Source: Mycolicibacterium crocinum
GTDB lineage: Bacteria > Actinomycetota > Actinomycetes > Mycobacteriales > Mycobacteriaceae
Direction of reading: 5' to 3'
Assembly: GCF_022370635.2 (NCBI RefSeq)
Contig: NZ_CP092362.2
Span: 806,001-870,000, forward strand
DNA: 64,000 nt
The notes under the pieces: model-generated
What the model was told of the DNA's origin: nothing
Seen by the model: only the letters and a program-made list of their open reading frames with translations
Database searches by the model: none
Position numbers and translations under genes: made by a program
Shown here: positions 17,708 to 26,191 of the stretch, piece by piece
Position numbering within the stretch: position 1 is the stretch's first letter
Layout of the letters: each line of letters starts with the position of its first letter

Positions 17708-19402
17708 TTACGACGAGGTGAGGCCGCGAACGGCTTCGATGCGGGCCTTGAGCTGATCGCTGGTGGCCGCCGCGACCGGTGGGCCGCCGCAGACCCGACG
17801 TAGTTCGTTGTGAATCTGGCCGTGGGTCTTGCCGGTCCGGTGGTGCGCCAACGACACCAGGGCGTTGAGCTCGCGGCGCAGATCCCGCAGCTGGCCGTGG
17901 GTGGTGAGCCGGGGGACCTCACCGCTGGCGGTGCGCTTTTCGATTTGCTCTTCTTGCCTGCGCCGCAACAGATCTCGCATCGACTCGGCATCGAGCAGAC
18001 CGGGGATACCGAGGTAGTCCGCCTCCTCGTCGCTACCCGCGGGCGTGGCCGTCCCGAACGAGGAGCCGTCGAAGATGACCTGATCGAGCTCGGCGTCGGC
18101 GCCCAGGTACTCGATCTTGTTCTCGCCCTCGTCGGGCTCGTCCCGGTTCTGCTTGGCGAGCTCGGCCTCGAGGGGGTCGTCGTCGAGGTTCTCCCGGTGC
18201 GGCTTGCCCAGCACGTGGTTGCGCTGGGCTTCCATCTCGCTGGCGAGCAGCAGCAGGTTGGGCACCGACGGCAAGAAGATGCAGGCGGTCTCGCCGGGAC
18301 GGCGGGAGCGGACGAAGCGGCCGATCGCCTGGGCGAAGAACAGCGGGGTCGACGCGCTGGTGGCGTACACGCCGACCGCCAGCCGCGGCACGTCGACGCC
18401 CTCGGACACCATGCGCACCGCCACCAGCCAGCGGGAGGTGCTCGCCGAGAACTGGGAGATGCGATCGGAGGCACCCTTGTCATCGGACAGGACCACGGTC
18501 GGGGCTTCGCCGGTGATTTTCAGCAGCAGGTCGGCGTAGGCACGGGCGGCGGTCTGGTCGGAGGCGATGATCATGCCGCCGGCGTCGGGCACGTGCTCGC
18601 GAAGGCCGCGCAGCCGGGTGTCGGCCGCGGCGATCACCGCGGGCATCCACTCGCCTGCCGGGTTGAGCGCGGTCTTCCAGGCCCGCGCGGTCTGCTCGGC
18701 GGTCAGCGGCTCGCCGAGTCGGGCGGCATGTTCCTCGCCGGCACTGTCACGCCACCGGGCCTCACCGGAGTACGCCATGAACATGACCGGGCGCACGACG
18801 CCGTCGGCCAGCGCGTCGGAGTAGCCGTAGGTGTGGTCGGCCTGGGACCGGGCAAAGCCGTCGGGACCGACTTCGTAGTTGACGAACGGGATGGCGCTGT
18901 CGTCGCTGCGGAACGGCGTCCCGGTCAGCGCCAGCCGGCGCGTCGCATCGTCGAACGCCTCACGCATGGCGTCGCCCCACGTCTTGGCGTCACCGCCGTG
19001 GTGGATTTCGTCGAAGACGACGAGGGTCTTGCGGTTCTCGGTACGCACCCGGTGCCGGGTCGGGTGGCTGGCCACCTGGGCGTAGGTGACGACGACGCCG
19101 TGGTACTCCGCGGAGGTCTGCGAGTTGGAGTTGGAGAACTTGGGGTCCAGCGCGATGCCGTGCCGTGCCGCGGCCTGCGCCCACTGGATCTTGAGGTGCT
19201 CGGTCGGGACGACGATGGTGATGGCCTCGACGGTGCCCTCGGCGAGAAGTTCGGCGACGATGCGCAGGGCGAAGGTGGTCTTACCGGCACCCGGGGTCGC
19301 GACGGCGAGAAAATCGCGCGGCTTGGCGGCCAGATACTTGACCAACGCCCGTCGCTGCCAGCCCCGTAACGCCTGGGTGCTGGGCGCATCAACTGCCCGC
19401 AC
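17708..19402 (-). CDS. Superfamily 2 DEAD/DEAH-box helicase
   Basis: A 564-residue helicase-like ATPase. Walker A is ATPGAGKTT (Lys41), motif II is DEIHH (Asp131-His134), motif III is LTGTPFRSD and motif VI is QAIGRFVRSRR. Between the RecA lobes there is an insertion of about 90 residues, and the C-terminal 120 residues are charged and helical. No endonuclease or specificity partner lies beside it, so it does not look like a restriction subunit. It is probably a DNA or RNA translocase of a mycobacterial housekeeping or repair type; the exact family is not assigned. Confidence 0.85.
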   Translation of the reverse strand: MRAVDAPSTQALRGWQRRALVKYLAAKPRDFLAVATPGAGKTTFALRIVAELLAEGTVEAITIVVPTEHLKIQWAQAAARHGIALDPKFSNSNSQTSAEYHGVVVTYAQVASHPTRHRVRTENRKTLVVFDEIHHGGDAKTWGDAMREAFDDATRRLALTGTPFRSDDSAIPFVNYEVGPDGFARSQADHTYGYSDALADGVVRPVMFMAYSGEARWRDSAGEEHAARLGEPLTAEQTARAWKTALNPAGEWMPAVIAAADTRLRGLREHVPDAGGMIIASDQTAARAYADLLLKITGEAPTVVLSDDKGASDRISQFSASTSRWLVAVRMVSEGVDVPRLAVGVYATSASTPLFFAQAIGRFVRSRRPGETACIFLPSVPNLLLLASEMEAQRNHVLGKPHRENLDDDPLEAELAKQNRDEPDEGENKIEYLGADAELDQVIFDGSSFGTATPAGSDEEADYLGIPGLLDAESMRDLLRRRQEEQIEKRTASGEVPRLTTHGQLRDLRRELNALVSLAHHRTGKTHGQIHNELRRVCGGPPVAAATSDQLKARIEAVRGLTSS

Positions 19403-19476
19403 CCCTGGGACTCCTCTCGGTCGAGATGGACTCTAGCGCAAGCGGATACGCCCGCGCACTTCGATGCGGCGTGTCG

Positions 19477-19965
19477 TCAGACCAAGAAATTGTCGTTGCG
19501 AATGAAGAACTCGCGGCGTTCGTCGTCGGTCAGCTCGCCGAGCTTGGGCAACCCCTCGAAATAGAACTCCCGCGGCGCACCCGGAGCAAACAACATCAGG
19601 ATCGAGGCGGGCTCGTCGGACTGGTTGCCGAAGCCGTGGATGCCGCCGGGTGGGACGTAGAGATAGTCGCCTTGCTCGCCGACGGTCCAGTCGCTGCCGT
19701 CGAACAGCTCGATCCGGCCGGAGAGGACGAAGAACGATTCCGACATGGCCTTGTGGAAGTGCGGCCCGGGGCCGCCCGCCTTGGGTCCGAGGTCGACGCG
19801 GTACAGACCGAAGTCGCCGCCGGTCGATTTCTCGGTGGCCAGGTACGTGTACTTGATCGGGCCGACCTCGAAGTCCGCCGGGGTGTCGGCCTTGCGCAGG
19901 GTGGCGCTGATCTCGCCGTCGCCGTCGTAGCGGGGCGGGGGATAGGGCGGCACATGCAGCGACAT
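19477..19965 (-). CDS. Cupin-domain protein
   Basis: A 162-residue single-domain cupin. Motif 1 is GPGPHFHKAMSESFFVLSGRIEL with two His and a Glu as likely metal ligands, and motif 2 is GDYLYVPPGGIHGF. The C-terminus is rich in charged residues (DDERREFF). The frame is open upstream but that stretch belongs to the neighbouring SDR's antisense, so I take the ATG at 19965 (MSLHVPPYPPP). Its stop is 74 bases from the helicase start. Substrate unknown. Confidence 0.83.
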   Translation of the reverse strand: MSLHVPPYPPPRYDGDGEISATLRKADTPADFEVGPIKYTYLATEKSTGGDFGLYRVDLGPKAGGPGPHFHKAMSESFFVLSGRIELFDGSDWTVGEQGDYLYVPPGGIHGFGNQSDEPASILMLFAPGAPREFYFEGLPKLGELTDDERREFFIRNDNFLV

Positions 19966-19982
19966 AACCCCCAGTCTGCCAA

Positions 19983-20879
19983 TCAGCCGACGAGATACAC
20001 CACGCCCGTCAGGTCTTCGGACACCTGCCACAACCGCTGCTGGACCGCGGTGTCGTGCGAACGCTTGTTGGAGGAGACCAGCTTGGGGTAGCCACGCATC
20101 TGCAGGAATCCGCCCGGTCCGTAGTACTGGCCGCCGCGCACAGTCGGGTCGGTCGCGGCGCGCAGCGTCGGCAGCGCGCCCATCTCCGCATCCTGCACGG
20201 TCAGGCCGAAACCCCACTCGACCACCCGGGGCAGGTTGCGGCCCAGCTCGGTGGCCGAGCTACCGGGGTGGGCGGCGGTGGCGATCGTGTCGGTACCGGC
20301 CAGCCGCTTCTGTAGTTCATAGGTGAACAGCAGGTTGGCCAGCTTGGCCTGCCCGTACGCGCCCGCGCGGCTGTAGCTGCGCTCGGACTGCAGATCGTCG
20401 AAGTTGATGCTGCCGAACCGGTGGCCGTTGCTGCTGACCGTCACGACCCGCGATCCGGGCGCGGCCAACAGGCGGTCCATCAGCAGGCCGGTCAGTGCGA
20501 AGTGGCCGAGGTGATTGGTGCCGAACTGCAGCTCGAACCCGTCCTGGGTGGTCTGCTTCGGCGTCATCATCACGCCGGCGTTGTTGATCAGCAGGTCGAT
20601 CCGGTCGTGGCGGGTGTGCAGTTCGTCGGCGGCGGCGCGGATGGACTGCAGCGAGGTGAGGTCGAGTTCCTGGACGCTGACGTCGGCGCCGGGATAGCGG
20701 CGCACGATCAGGTCCGCGGCGGCCTTGCCCTTGTCGAGGTTGCGGACCGCGAGGACCACGTGCGCGCCGTGGGATGCCAGAGCCCGGGCCGTCTCATAGC
20801 CCAGCCCGGTGTTGGCCCCGGTGATCACGGCCGTACGGCCGGTCTGGTCAGGGATGTCGGTGGAATTCCAGCCGGCCAT
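19983..20879 (-). CDS. Short-chain dehydrogenase/reductase (Rv0439c-type, copy 2)
   Basis: A 298-residue SDR with TGANTGLG (about 19-26), NNAGVM and YGQAK. It closely resembles the SDR at 2447-3370 over the whole length, including the unusual tails DLTGV and SNKRSHD/SSKQSHD. In M. tuberculosis a single such gene lies between moeA2 and groEL2; here one copy is next to moeA and the other next to groEL2. It is divergent from the TetR gene, with two candidate operators between them, so it is probably the regulator's target. The cupin lies 17 bases downstream and may be co-transcribed. Confidence 0.9.
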   Translation of the reverse strand: MAGWNSTDIPDQTGRTAVITGANTGLGYETARALASHGAHVVLAVRNLDKGKAAADLIVRRYPGADVSVQELDLTSLQSIRAAADELHTRHDRIDLLINNAGVMMTPKQTTQDGFELQFGTNHLGHFALTGLLMDRLLAAPGSRVVTVSSNGHRFGSINFDDLQSERSYSRAGAYGQAKLANLLFTYELQKRLAGTDTIATAAHPGSSATELGRNLPRVVEWGFGLTVQDAEMGALPTLRAATDPTVRGGQYYGPGGFLQMRGYPKLVSSNKRSHDTAVQQRLWQVSEDLTGVVYLVG

Positions 20880-20906
20880 GCGATTCTCCTCGATTACGAT
20901 GGATAA

Positions 20907-20927
20907 ACGGAGCGCACGCCCCGGTTT
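20907..20927. promoter_or_regulatory. Candidate TetR operator, copy 1
   Basis: The core CGGAGCG-CA-CGCCCCG is an imperfect inverted repeat (6 of 7 arm positions). The 21-base unit matches the one at 20938 at 17 of 21 positions, with starts 31 bases apart. It lies in the 87-base gap between the divergent SDR and TetR genes, where a TetR dimer would be expected to bind. Confidence 0.5.
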
Positions 20928-20937
20928 CTTTGACTAT

Positions 20938-20958
20938 ACGGAACGAGCGCCCCGCTTT
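20938..20958. promoter_or_regulatory. Candidate TetR operator, copy 2
   Basis: Second copy of the 21-base unit with core CGGAACG-AG-CGCCCCG. It ends eight bases before the TetR GTG start, so binding here would block the regulator's own translation start region and possibly its promoter. The three-turn spacing to copy 1 would put two dimers on the same DNA face. Confidence 0.5.
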
Positions 20959-20966
20959 GTCAACGC

Positions 20967-21539
20967 GTGAGGGAGTATGAGGTGGCACTGAGCTGCCGGC
21001 CGTTGCGGGCCGATGCGGCGCGGAATCGCGCCCGCGTGCTGCAGGTGGCCTACGAGGTCTTCGCCGAGCAGGGCTTGTCGGTGCCGATCGACGAGATCGC
21101 GCGGCGTGCCGGCGTCGGAGCCGGCACTGTCTACCGCCACTTCCCGACCAAGGAAGCGCTGTTCGAAGCCGTTATCGGCGAGCGGATGCGGTTCGTCGTG
21201 GGTCGGGCACGCGAGCTACTGGCCGCGGATCCGTCCACGGCGCTGTTCGAATTCCTCCGCGAAATGGTGCGCGAGGGCGCGGCCGACCACGGCATGGTCG
21301 AGGCGATGGCGAGCTACGGAATCGACCTCGACGCCGCGGCGCCCGGCGCGGAAGCCGAATTCCTCGGCATGCTCGGCGAGATGCTGACGGCGGCCCAGAA
21401 GGCCGGCGTCGCCCGCGCCGATGTCGGCGTCGCGGAACTCAAGGCGCTGATGGTCGTCTGCAAGAGCGGGCAGTCGTACGGAGATGATGTCGCCGACCGG
21501 ATCACGAACGTGATCGTGACGGGTTTACGCGCACGGTGA
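20967..21539 (+). CDS. TetR-family transcriptional regulator
   Basis: A 190-residue regulator. The N-terminal helix-turn-helix region reads ARVLQVAYEVFAEQGLSVPIDEIARRAGVGAGTVYRHFPTKEALFEAV in the translation, the standard TetR pattern with YRHFPTK as recognition-helix end. The C-terminal helices should bind an effector. The GTG at 20967 begins only eight bases after a candidate operator. It is divergent from the SDR copy 2 and presumably controls it and itself. The downstream groEL2 has its own CIRCE control. Confidence 0.9.
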   Translation: MREYEVALSCRPLRADAARNRARVLQVAYEVFAEQGLSVPIDEIARRAGVGAGTVYRHFPTKEALFEAVIGERMRFVVGRARELLAADPSTALFEFLREMVREGAADHGMVEAMASYGIDLDAAAPGAEAEFLGMLGEMLTAAQKAGVARADVGVAELKALMVVCKSGQSYGDDVADRITNVIVTGLRAR

Positions 21540-21554
21540 ACGGCTGATTCACTT

Positions 21555-21581
21555 CTTGCACTCGCCTAGGTCGAGTGCTAA
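21555..21581 (+). promoter_or_regulatory. CIRCE element 1 (HrcA site)
   Basis: CTTGCACTC, nine bases, GAGTGCTAA: matches the CIRCE consensus TTAGCACTC-N9-GAGTGCTAA at 16 of 18 arm positions. It lies about 140 bases before groEL2 and would bind the heat-shock repressor HrcA. Confidence 0.9.
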
Positions 21582-21589
21582 GAATGTGG

Positions 21590-21616
21590 TTGGCACTCCC
21601 GACCGGTGAGTGCTAG
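21590..21616 (+). promoter_or_regulatory. CIRCE element 2 (HrcA site)
   Basis: TTGGCACTC, nine bases, GAGTGCTAG: again 16 of 18 arm positions of the CIRCE consensus. Only eight bases separate it from element 1, giving a tandem operator as known upstream of mycobacterial groEL2. Confidence 0.9.
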
Positions 21617-23347
<1,731 letters not shown>

Positions 23348-23365
23348 GTCCCAGTACGAAATGAA

Positions 23366-23392
23366 GCCCCGGTGCGCTCCGCGCACCGGGGC
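23366..23392 (+). terminator. groEL2 terminator hairpin
   Basis: A perfect 12-bp stem GCCCCGGTGCGC/GCGCACCGGGGC with a 3-base loop, 18 bases after the groEL2 stop, followed by TTCCTTCGTT. A strong intrinsic terminator despite only a weak T run. Confidence 0.8.
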
Positions 23393-23408
23393 TTCCTTCG
23401 TTATCCCC

Positions 23409-23462
23409 ACTGTGGGCCTCATGCACAGATTTCGTCGAAATCGTCTGCACGACACCCACAGT
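23409..23462. repeat. Cruciform-type palindromic element, left of the DUF559 gene
   Basis: Outer arms ACTGTGGG (23409-23416) and CCCACAGT (23455-23462) enclose TGCA/TGCA and a central perfect palindrome GATTTCG-T-CGAAATC (23428-23442). The same outer sequence and layout recur at 24325-24386, on the other side of the gene. It lies just after the groEL2 terminator and before the start of the DUF559 gene. Confidence 0.75.
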
Positions 23463-23489
23463 CGCGAGGGATGCGCTCATGGTGGCGTC

Positions 23490-24323
23490 ATGGAGCCATT
23501 CATCGGAAGTGTCGCCGTACGCCGGGGAGACCTCACCCGTAACGAACTTGCCCGCGATCACCGGGCCATCTACAAAGACGTCTACCTACGCCGCGACATC
23601 GAACTGACCGCCCACCTACGGGCGCGGGCCGCCTGGCTGGCCACGGGTGCGACGTTGTGCGGGGTGTCGGCGGCTGCGGTGTTCGGCACCAAGTGGCTCG
23701 ACCCGTCGGCGCCGGCAGAGATCGTGCGCAGCGACCGGCACGCGCCGCGCGGCATCGTCGTCCACACGTGGGATCTGGAATCCGACGAGATGTGCCTGGC
23801 CGGTGGCATGCGAGTGACCACGGCGGCGCGCACAGTCTTCGACCTGGGCCGCTGCGTTCCTGCGGTACGAGCCATCCCGATCGTGGACGCGCTGATGAAC
23901 GCCACCGGTCTTAAGCCGGCCGCAGTGCAGGTCGTGGCAGATCGCTACCCCGGGGCCCGCGGAGTCAAGCGGCTGCGCTCGATCCTCGAGCTGGTCGACG
24001 GGGGCGCAGAGTCTCCGCAGGAGACCCGGCTGCGGTTGATGCTCGTCGGCGCGGGGCTGCCGCGGCCAGAAACGCAGATCGAATTCCGGGATCTTCACAT
24101 TCGTGTCGACATGGGCTGGCGGGAATGGAAGGTCGCCGTTGAATACGACGGTGTTCAGCATTGGGCCGATGGTCGGCAGCGGGCGTGGGACCTGGAACGA
24201 ATCGCCCAGTTGGAAGCCGCCGGCTGGGTCGTCGTTCGTGTCAGCGCCGACATGATGAAGCGACCGGAGATCATCGTTGAACGAGTGGCCAGCAAGCTGC
24301 GCGCCGCCGGGTGCGCCGTCTAG
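23490..24323 (+). CDS. DUF559-type PD-(D/E)xK nuclease-fold protein with AbiEi-like N-terminus
   Basis: A 277-residue protein. The C-terminal third has the DUF559 (Vsr-like) pattern: a metal-site Asp in DMGWREWKVAVEYDGVQHW with Glu and Asp close behind, then WDLERIAQLEAAGWVVVRVS. The N-terminal part (TRNELARDHRAIYKDVYLRR) resembles the wing of AbiEi-type antitoxin regulators, and mycobacterial relatives are often labelled type IV antitoxin-like. No AbiEii-like nucleotidyltransferase toxin is adjacent, so that label is doubtful. I take the ATG at 23490 (MEPFIGSV); longer frames run into the palindrome. The gene is bracketed by two copies of a palindromic element, which suggests it moves or is maintained as a cassette. 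Confidence 0.75.
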   Translation: MEPFIGSVAVRRGDLTRNELARDHRAIYKDVYLRRDIELTAHLRARAAWLATGATLCGVSAAAVFGTKWLDPSAPAEIVRSDRHAPRGIVVHTWDLESDEMCLAGGMRVTTAARTVFDLGRCVPAVRAIPIVDALMNATGLKPAAVQVVADRYPGARGVKRLRSILELVDGGAESPQETRLRLMLVGAGLPRPETQIEFRDLHIRVDMGWREWKVAVEYDGVQHWADGRQRAWDLERIAQLEAAGWVVVRVSADMMKRPEIIVERVASKLRAAGCAV

Positions 24324-24324
24324 C

Positions 24325-24386
24325 GCCGACTGTGGGCCTCCTGCAGCGCTTTTCGCCGATTCTTGTGCATAAGGCCCACAGTCGGC
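24325..24386. repeat. Cruciform-type palindromic element, right of the DUF559 gene
   Basis: Perfect 14-bp arms GCCGACTGTGGGCC (24325-24338) and GGCCCACAGTCGGC (24373-24386) with a 34-base centre. It shares ACTGTGGGCCTC and CCCACAGTCG with the element at 23409-23462. It begins one base after the DUF559 stop codon and ends before the convergent gene, so it could also terminate transcription from both sides. Confidence 0.8.
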
Positions 24387-24389
24387 GAG

Positions 24390-24755
24390 TTAGAGCGGGA
24401 CGCAGTCGTCGCCGCAGCCCGACGCCGTCGGCACACCCGGGACGGCCGGCCGGTGCAGCACCGCGCGGAGGGGGATCACCCGCAGCTGATCGTCGGCGAG
24501 CTCTCCGCGGCCGTCGACGATCAGGCTGTATCCGCCTGGCTCTCGGGGCGGCCACACCATCGTGACGTCGGGATGGGCGAGCGCATTGCGCCGCGTGCTG
24601 TTGCCCACCGAGCCGACGTCGAGGACACCGGCGACGAGCTGAGGGTCCACCGCCACAGTGTGCGCGCGGTGGTCGTCGCTGACGGTGATCAGATAGCCGA
24701 ACAGATAGTCGGCCAGCGTGCCGGCGAGCTGGTCGAGGTCCACCTTGACGCTCAT
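24390..24755 (-). CDS. Pyridoxamine 5'-phosphate oxidase-like flavin-binding protein
   Basis: A 121-residue split-barrel protein. HTVAVDPQLVAGVLDVGSVGNSTRRNALAHPDVTMVWPP is the usual PNPOx-like core, in which the protein binds FMN or F420 at a barrel dimer interface, and YSLIVDGRGEL is the following strand pair. The end is Cys-rich (GCGDDCVPL). Too short for a true PdxH. I start at MSVKVDLD, where the domain begins; a longer frame from 24815 is also open. Stands alone between convergent and divergent neighbours. Confidence 0.7.
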   Translation of the reverse strand: MSVKVDLDQLAGTLADYLFGYLITVSDDHRAHTVAVDPQLVAGVLDVGSVGNSTRRNALAHPDVTMVWPPREPGGYSLIVDGRGELADDQLRVIPLRAVLHRPAVPGVPTASGCGDDCVPL

Positions 24756-24829
24756 GGGCCTAATTTTATTGTGCGCGGTCGACGGAATGACCGGGAATAT
24801 CGCCGTCGGTCGCATAAGTTGCCAGACAA

Positions 24830-25639
24830 ATGCCGCTGCCTACACCGTCACCCACGTCTACCGCCGTCGTCACCGGAGCCTCCTCGGGCATCGGCGCCGA
24901 CCTCGCCCGTGAACTCGCCGCTCGCGGCTACGGTGTCACGCTCGTCGCCCGTCGCGAGGACAAGCTCCGCGAGCTCGCCGCAGAACTCGGCAGCCAGGTC
25001 CGTGTCGAAGTCGTCGCCGCCGATGTCGCCGACCCCGACGCCCGCGCCGCACTGTTCGACGAAGTCGAACGCCGCGGTCTGACCGTCGACATCCTGGTCA
25101 ACAATGCCGGCATCGGCACCATGGGCCCGGTCAAGGACGCGTCGGTCGATGACGAGATCGCCCAGGTCCGCGTCAACGTCGAAGCTGTCATCGACTTGAC
25201 GACGCGTGCGGTGCAACAGATGGTGCCGCGCGGCCGCGGAGCGATCCTCAATGTCGGCTCGACCGCCGGCTTCCAGCCCTTCCCTGGGCAAGCGGGCTAC
25301 GCGGCGACAAAGGCATTCGTCCGGTCCTACACAGACGGGGTGCGCGCAGAGTTGGCGGGCACCGGCGTCACCATCGCCACCCTGAACCCGGGCCCGGTGC
25401 GCACTGGATTCCTTCAGGCCGCGGGGATGGACGAGCGGACGTTCGCCGACGCCTTTCCGAAGTTCATGTGGGAGCCGTCGCGAGATGTCGCCAAGGCTGG
25501 TATCGACGCGCTGGACGACGACCGCGGCAGCGTGATCCCCGGTCTGGCGAGCCAGGTGTCGACGCGCATCTTCCAACTCTTGCCGCAGCGTGTGCTGCTA
25601 CCGCTGTTGGTCAAGCAGCATCCAGCGCTACGCCGCTGA
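24830..25639 (+). CDS. Short-chain dehydrogenase/reductase
   Basis: A 269-residue classical SDR: TGASSGIG near 15-22, NNAGIGTMG, Ser in NVGSTAG and YAATK as the catalytic Tyr/Lys. The C-terminal segment PQRVLLPLLVKQHPALR is amphipathic, common in SDRs acting on acyl or steroid-like substrates (DltE/YqjQ-like). It overlaps the convergent CMD gene by 12 bases at the 3' end. Confidence 0.87.
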   Translation: MPLPTPSPTSTAVVTGASSGIGADLARELAARGYGVTLVARREDKLRELAAELGSQVRVEVVAADVADPDARAALFDEVERRGLTVDILVNNAGIGTMGPVKDASVDDEIAQVRVNVEAVIDLTTRAVQQMVPRGRGAILNVGSTAGFQPFPGQAGYAATKAFVRSYTDGVRAELAGTGVTIATLNPGPVRTGFLQAAGMDERTFADAFPKFMWEPSRDVAKAGIDALDDDRGSVIPGLASQVSTRIFQLLPQRVLLPLLVKQHPALRR

Positions 25640-26191
25640 CGACGGCCAGGGCCGCATCCAGCCCTCGACTGGCAAGTCCAGACCGTTGCACAGCGTGCAC
25701 ACCGTCCGGTACCAGCCGACGGCAATCAGCAGTTCCATGCGCTGCTCGTCGTCGAAGCTCTCGCCGAGCGCGGTCCACGTCGACGACGACCACGACCCGG
25801 TGCGCTCCAGCTCGTCGACCGCGTCGATGAGCACCCGCTCCGAGGCGCTCCACCGGGGGTCATCCGGGGAACCGACCGCCAGCGCGTCGGCCTCCTCGCC
25901 GGAGACCCCGGCGATCGGACCCCAGAACGCAGCCTGCCCACCCCATTCGTAGGCGCAGTGCACCAGCCCGCAGATCCGCAGGATTGCGATCGTGCGCACC
26001 CGCGGTGGCAGCTTTGTGTCGACGTAGAGCGATTCGCCCATCTTGCGCAGCTTGCGCGCCATGTCGGGGTGGCGCTGCAAGCAGCGCACCAGCAGCAGCG
26101 GTTCGTAGGTCCGGTCCGGGTGACCCCAGCTGCCGATGTCGGCGGCGTCCTGCGGACTCCAGGGCTGGGGCAGCGGCGCGACCCGGCTCAA
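25628..26191 (-). CDS. Carboxymuconolactone decarboxylase (AhpD-like) family protein
   Basis: A 187-residue helical protein with LPPRVRTIAILRICGLVHCAYEWGGQ, the region where AhpD/CMD proteins carry a CxxC or ExxxC...H site. Here one Cys and Glu remain (HCAYEWGG), so alkylhydroperoxidase redox cycling is unlikely. ATGA overlap with the deacylase gene upstream indicates an operon of two. Confidence 0.75.
   Translation of the reverse strand: MSRVAPLPQPWSPQDAADIGSWGHPDRTYEPLLLVRCLQRHPDMARKLRKMGESLYVDTKLPPRVRTIAILRICGLVHCAYEWGGQAAFWGPIAGVSGEEADALAVGSPDDPRWSASERVLIDAVDELERTGSWSSSTWTALGESFDDEQRMELLIAVGWYRTVCTLCNGLDLPVEGWMRPWPSSAA

Noticed and set aside
17708..20879. Defence island with the helicase as a restriction subunit
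   Set aside because: No methyltransferase, nuclease or specificity gene is near; neighbours are a cupin, SDR and P450.
23490..24323. Type IV toxin-antitoxin pair (AbiEi with AbiEii)
   Set aside because: No AbiEii nucleotidyltransferase lies next to the gene, and the C-terminus is a DUF559 nuclease fold.
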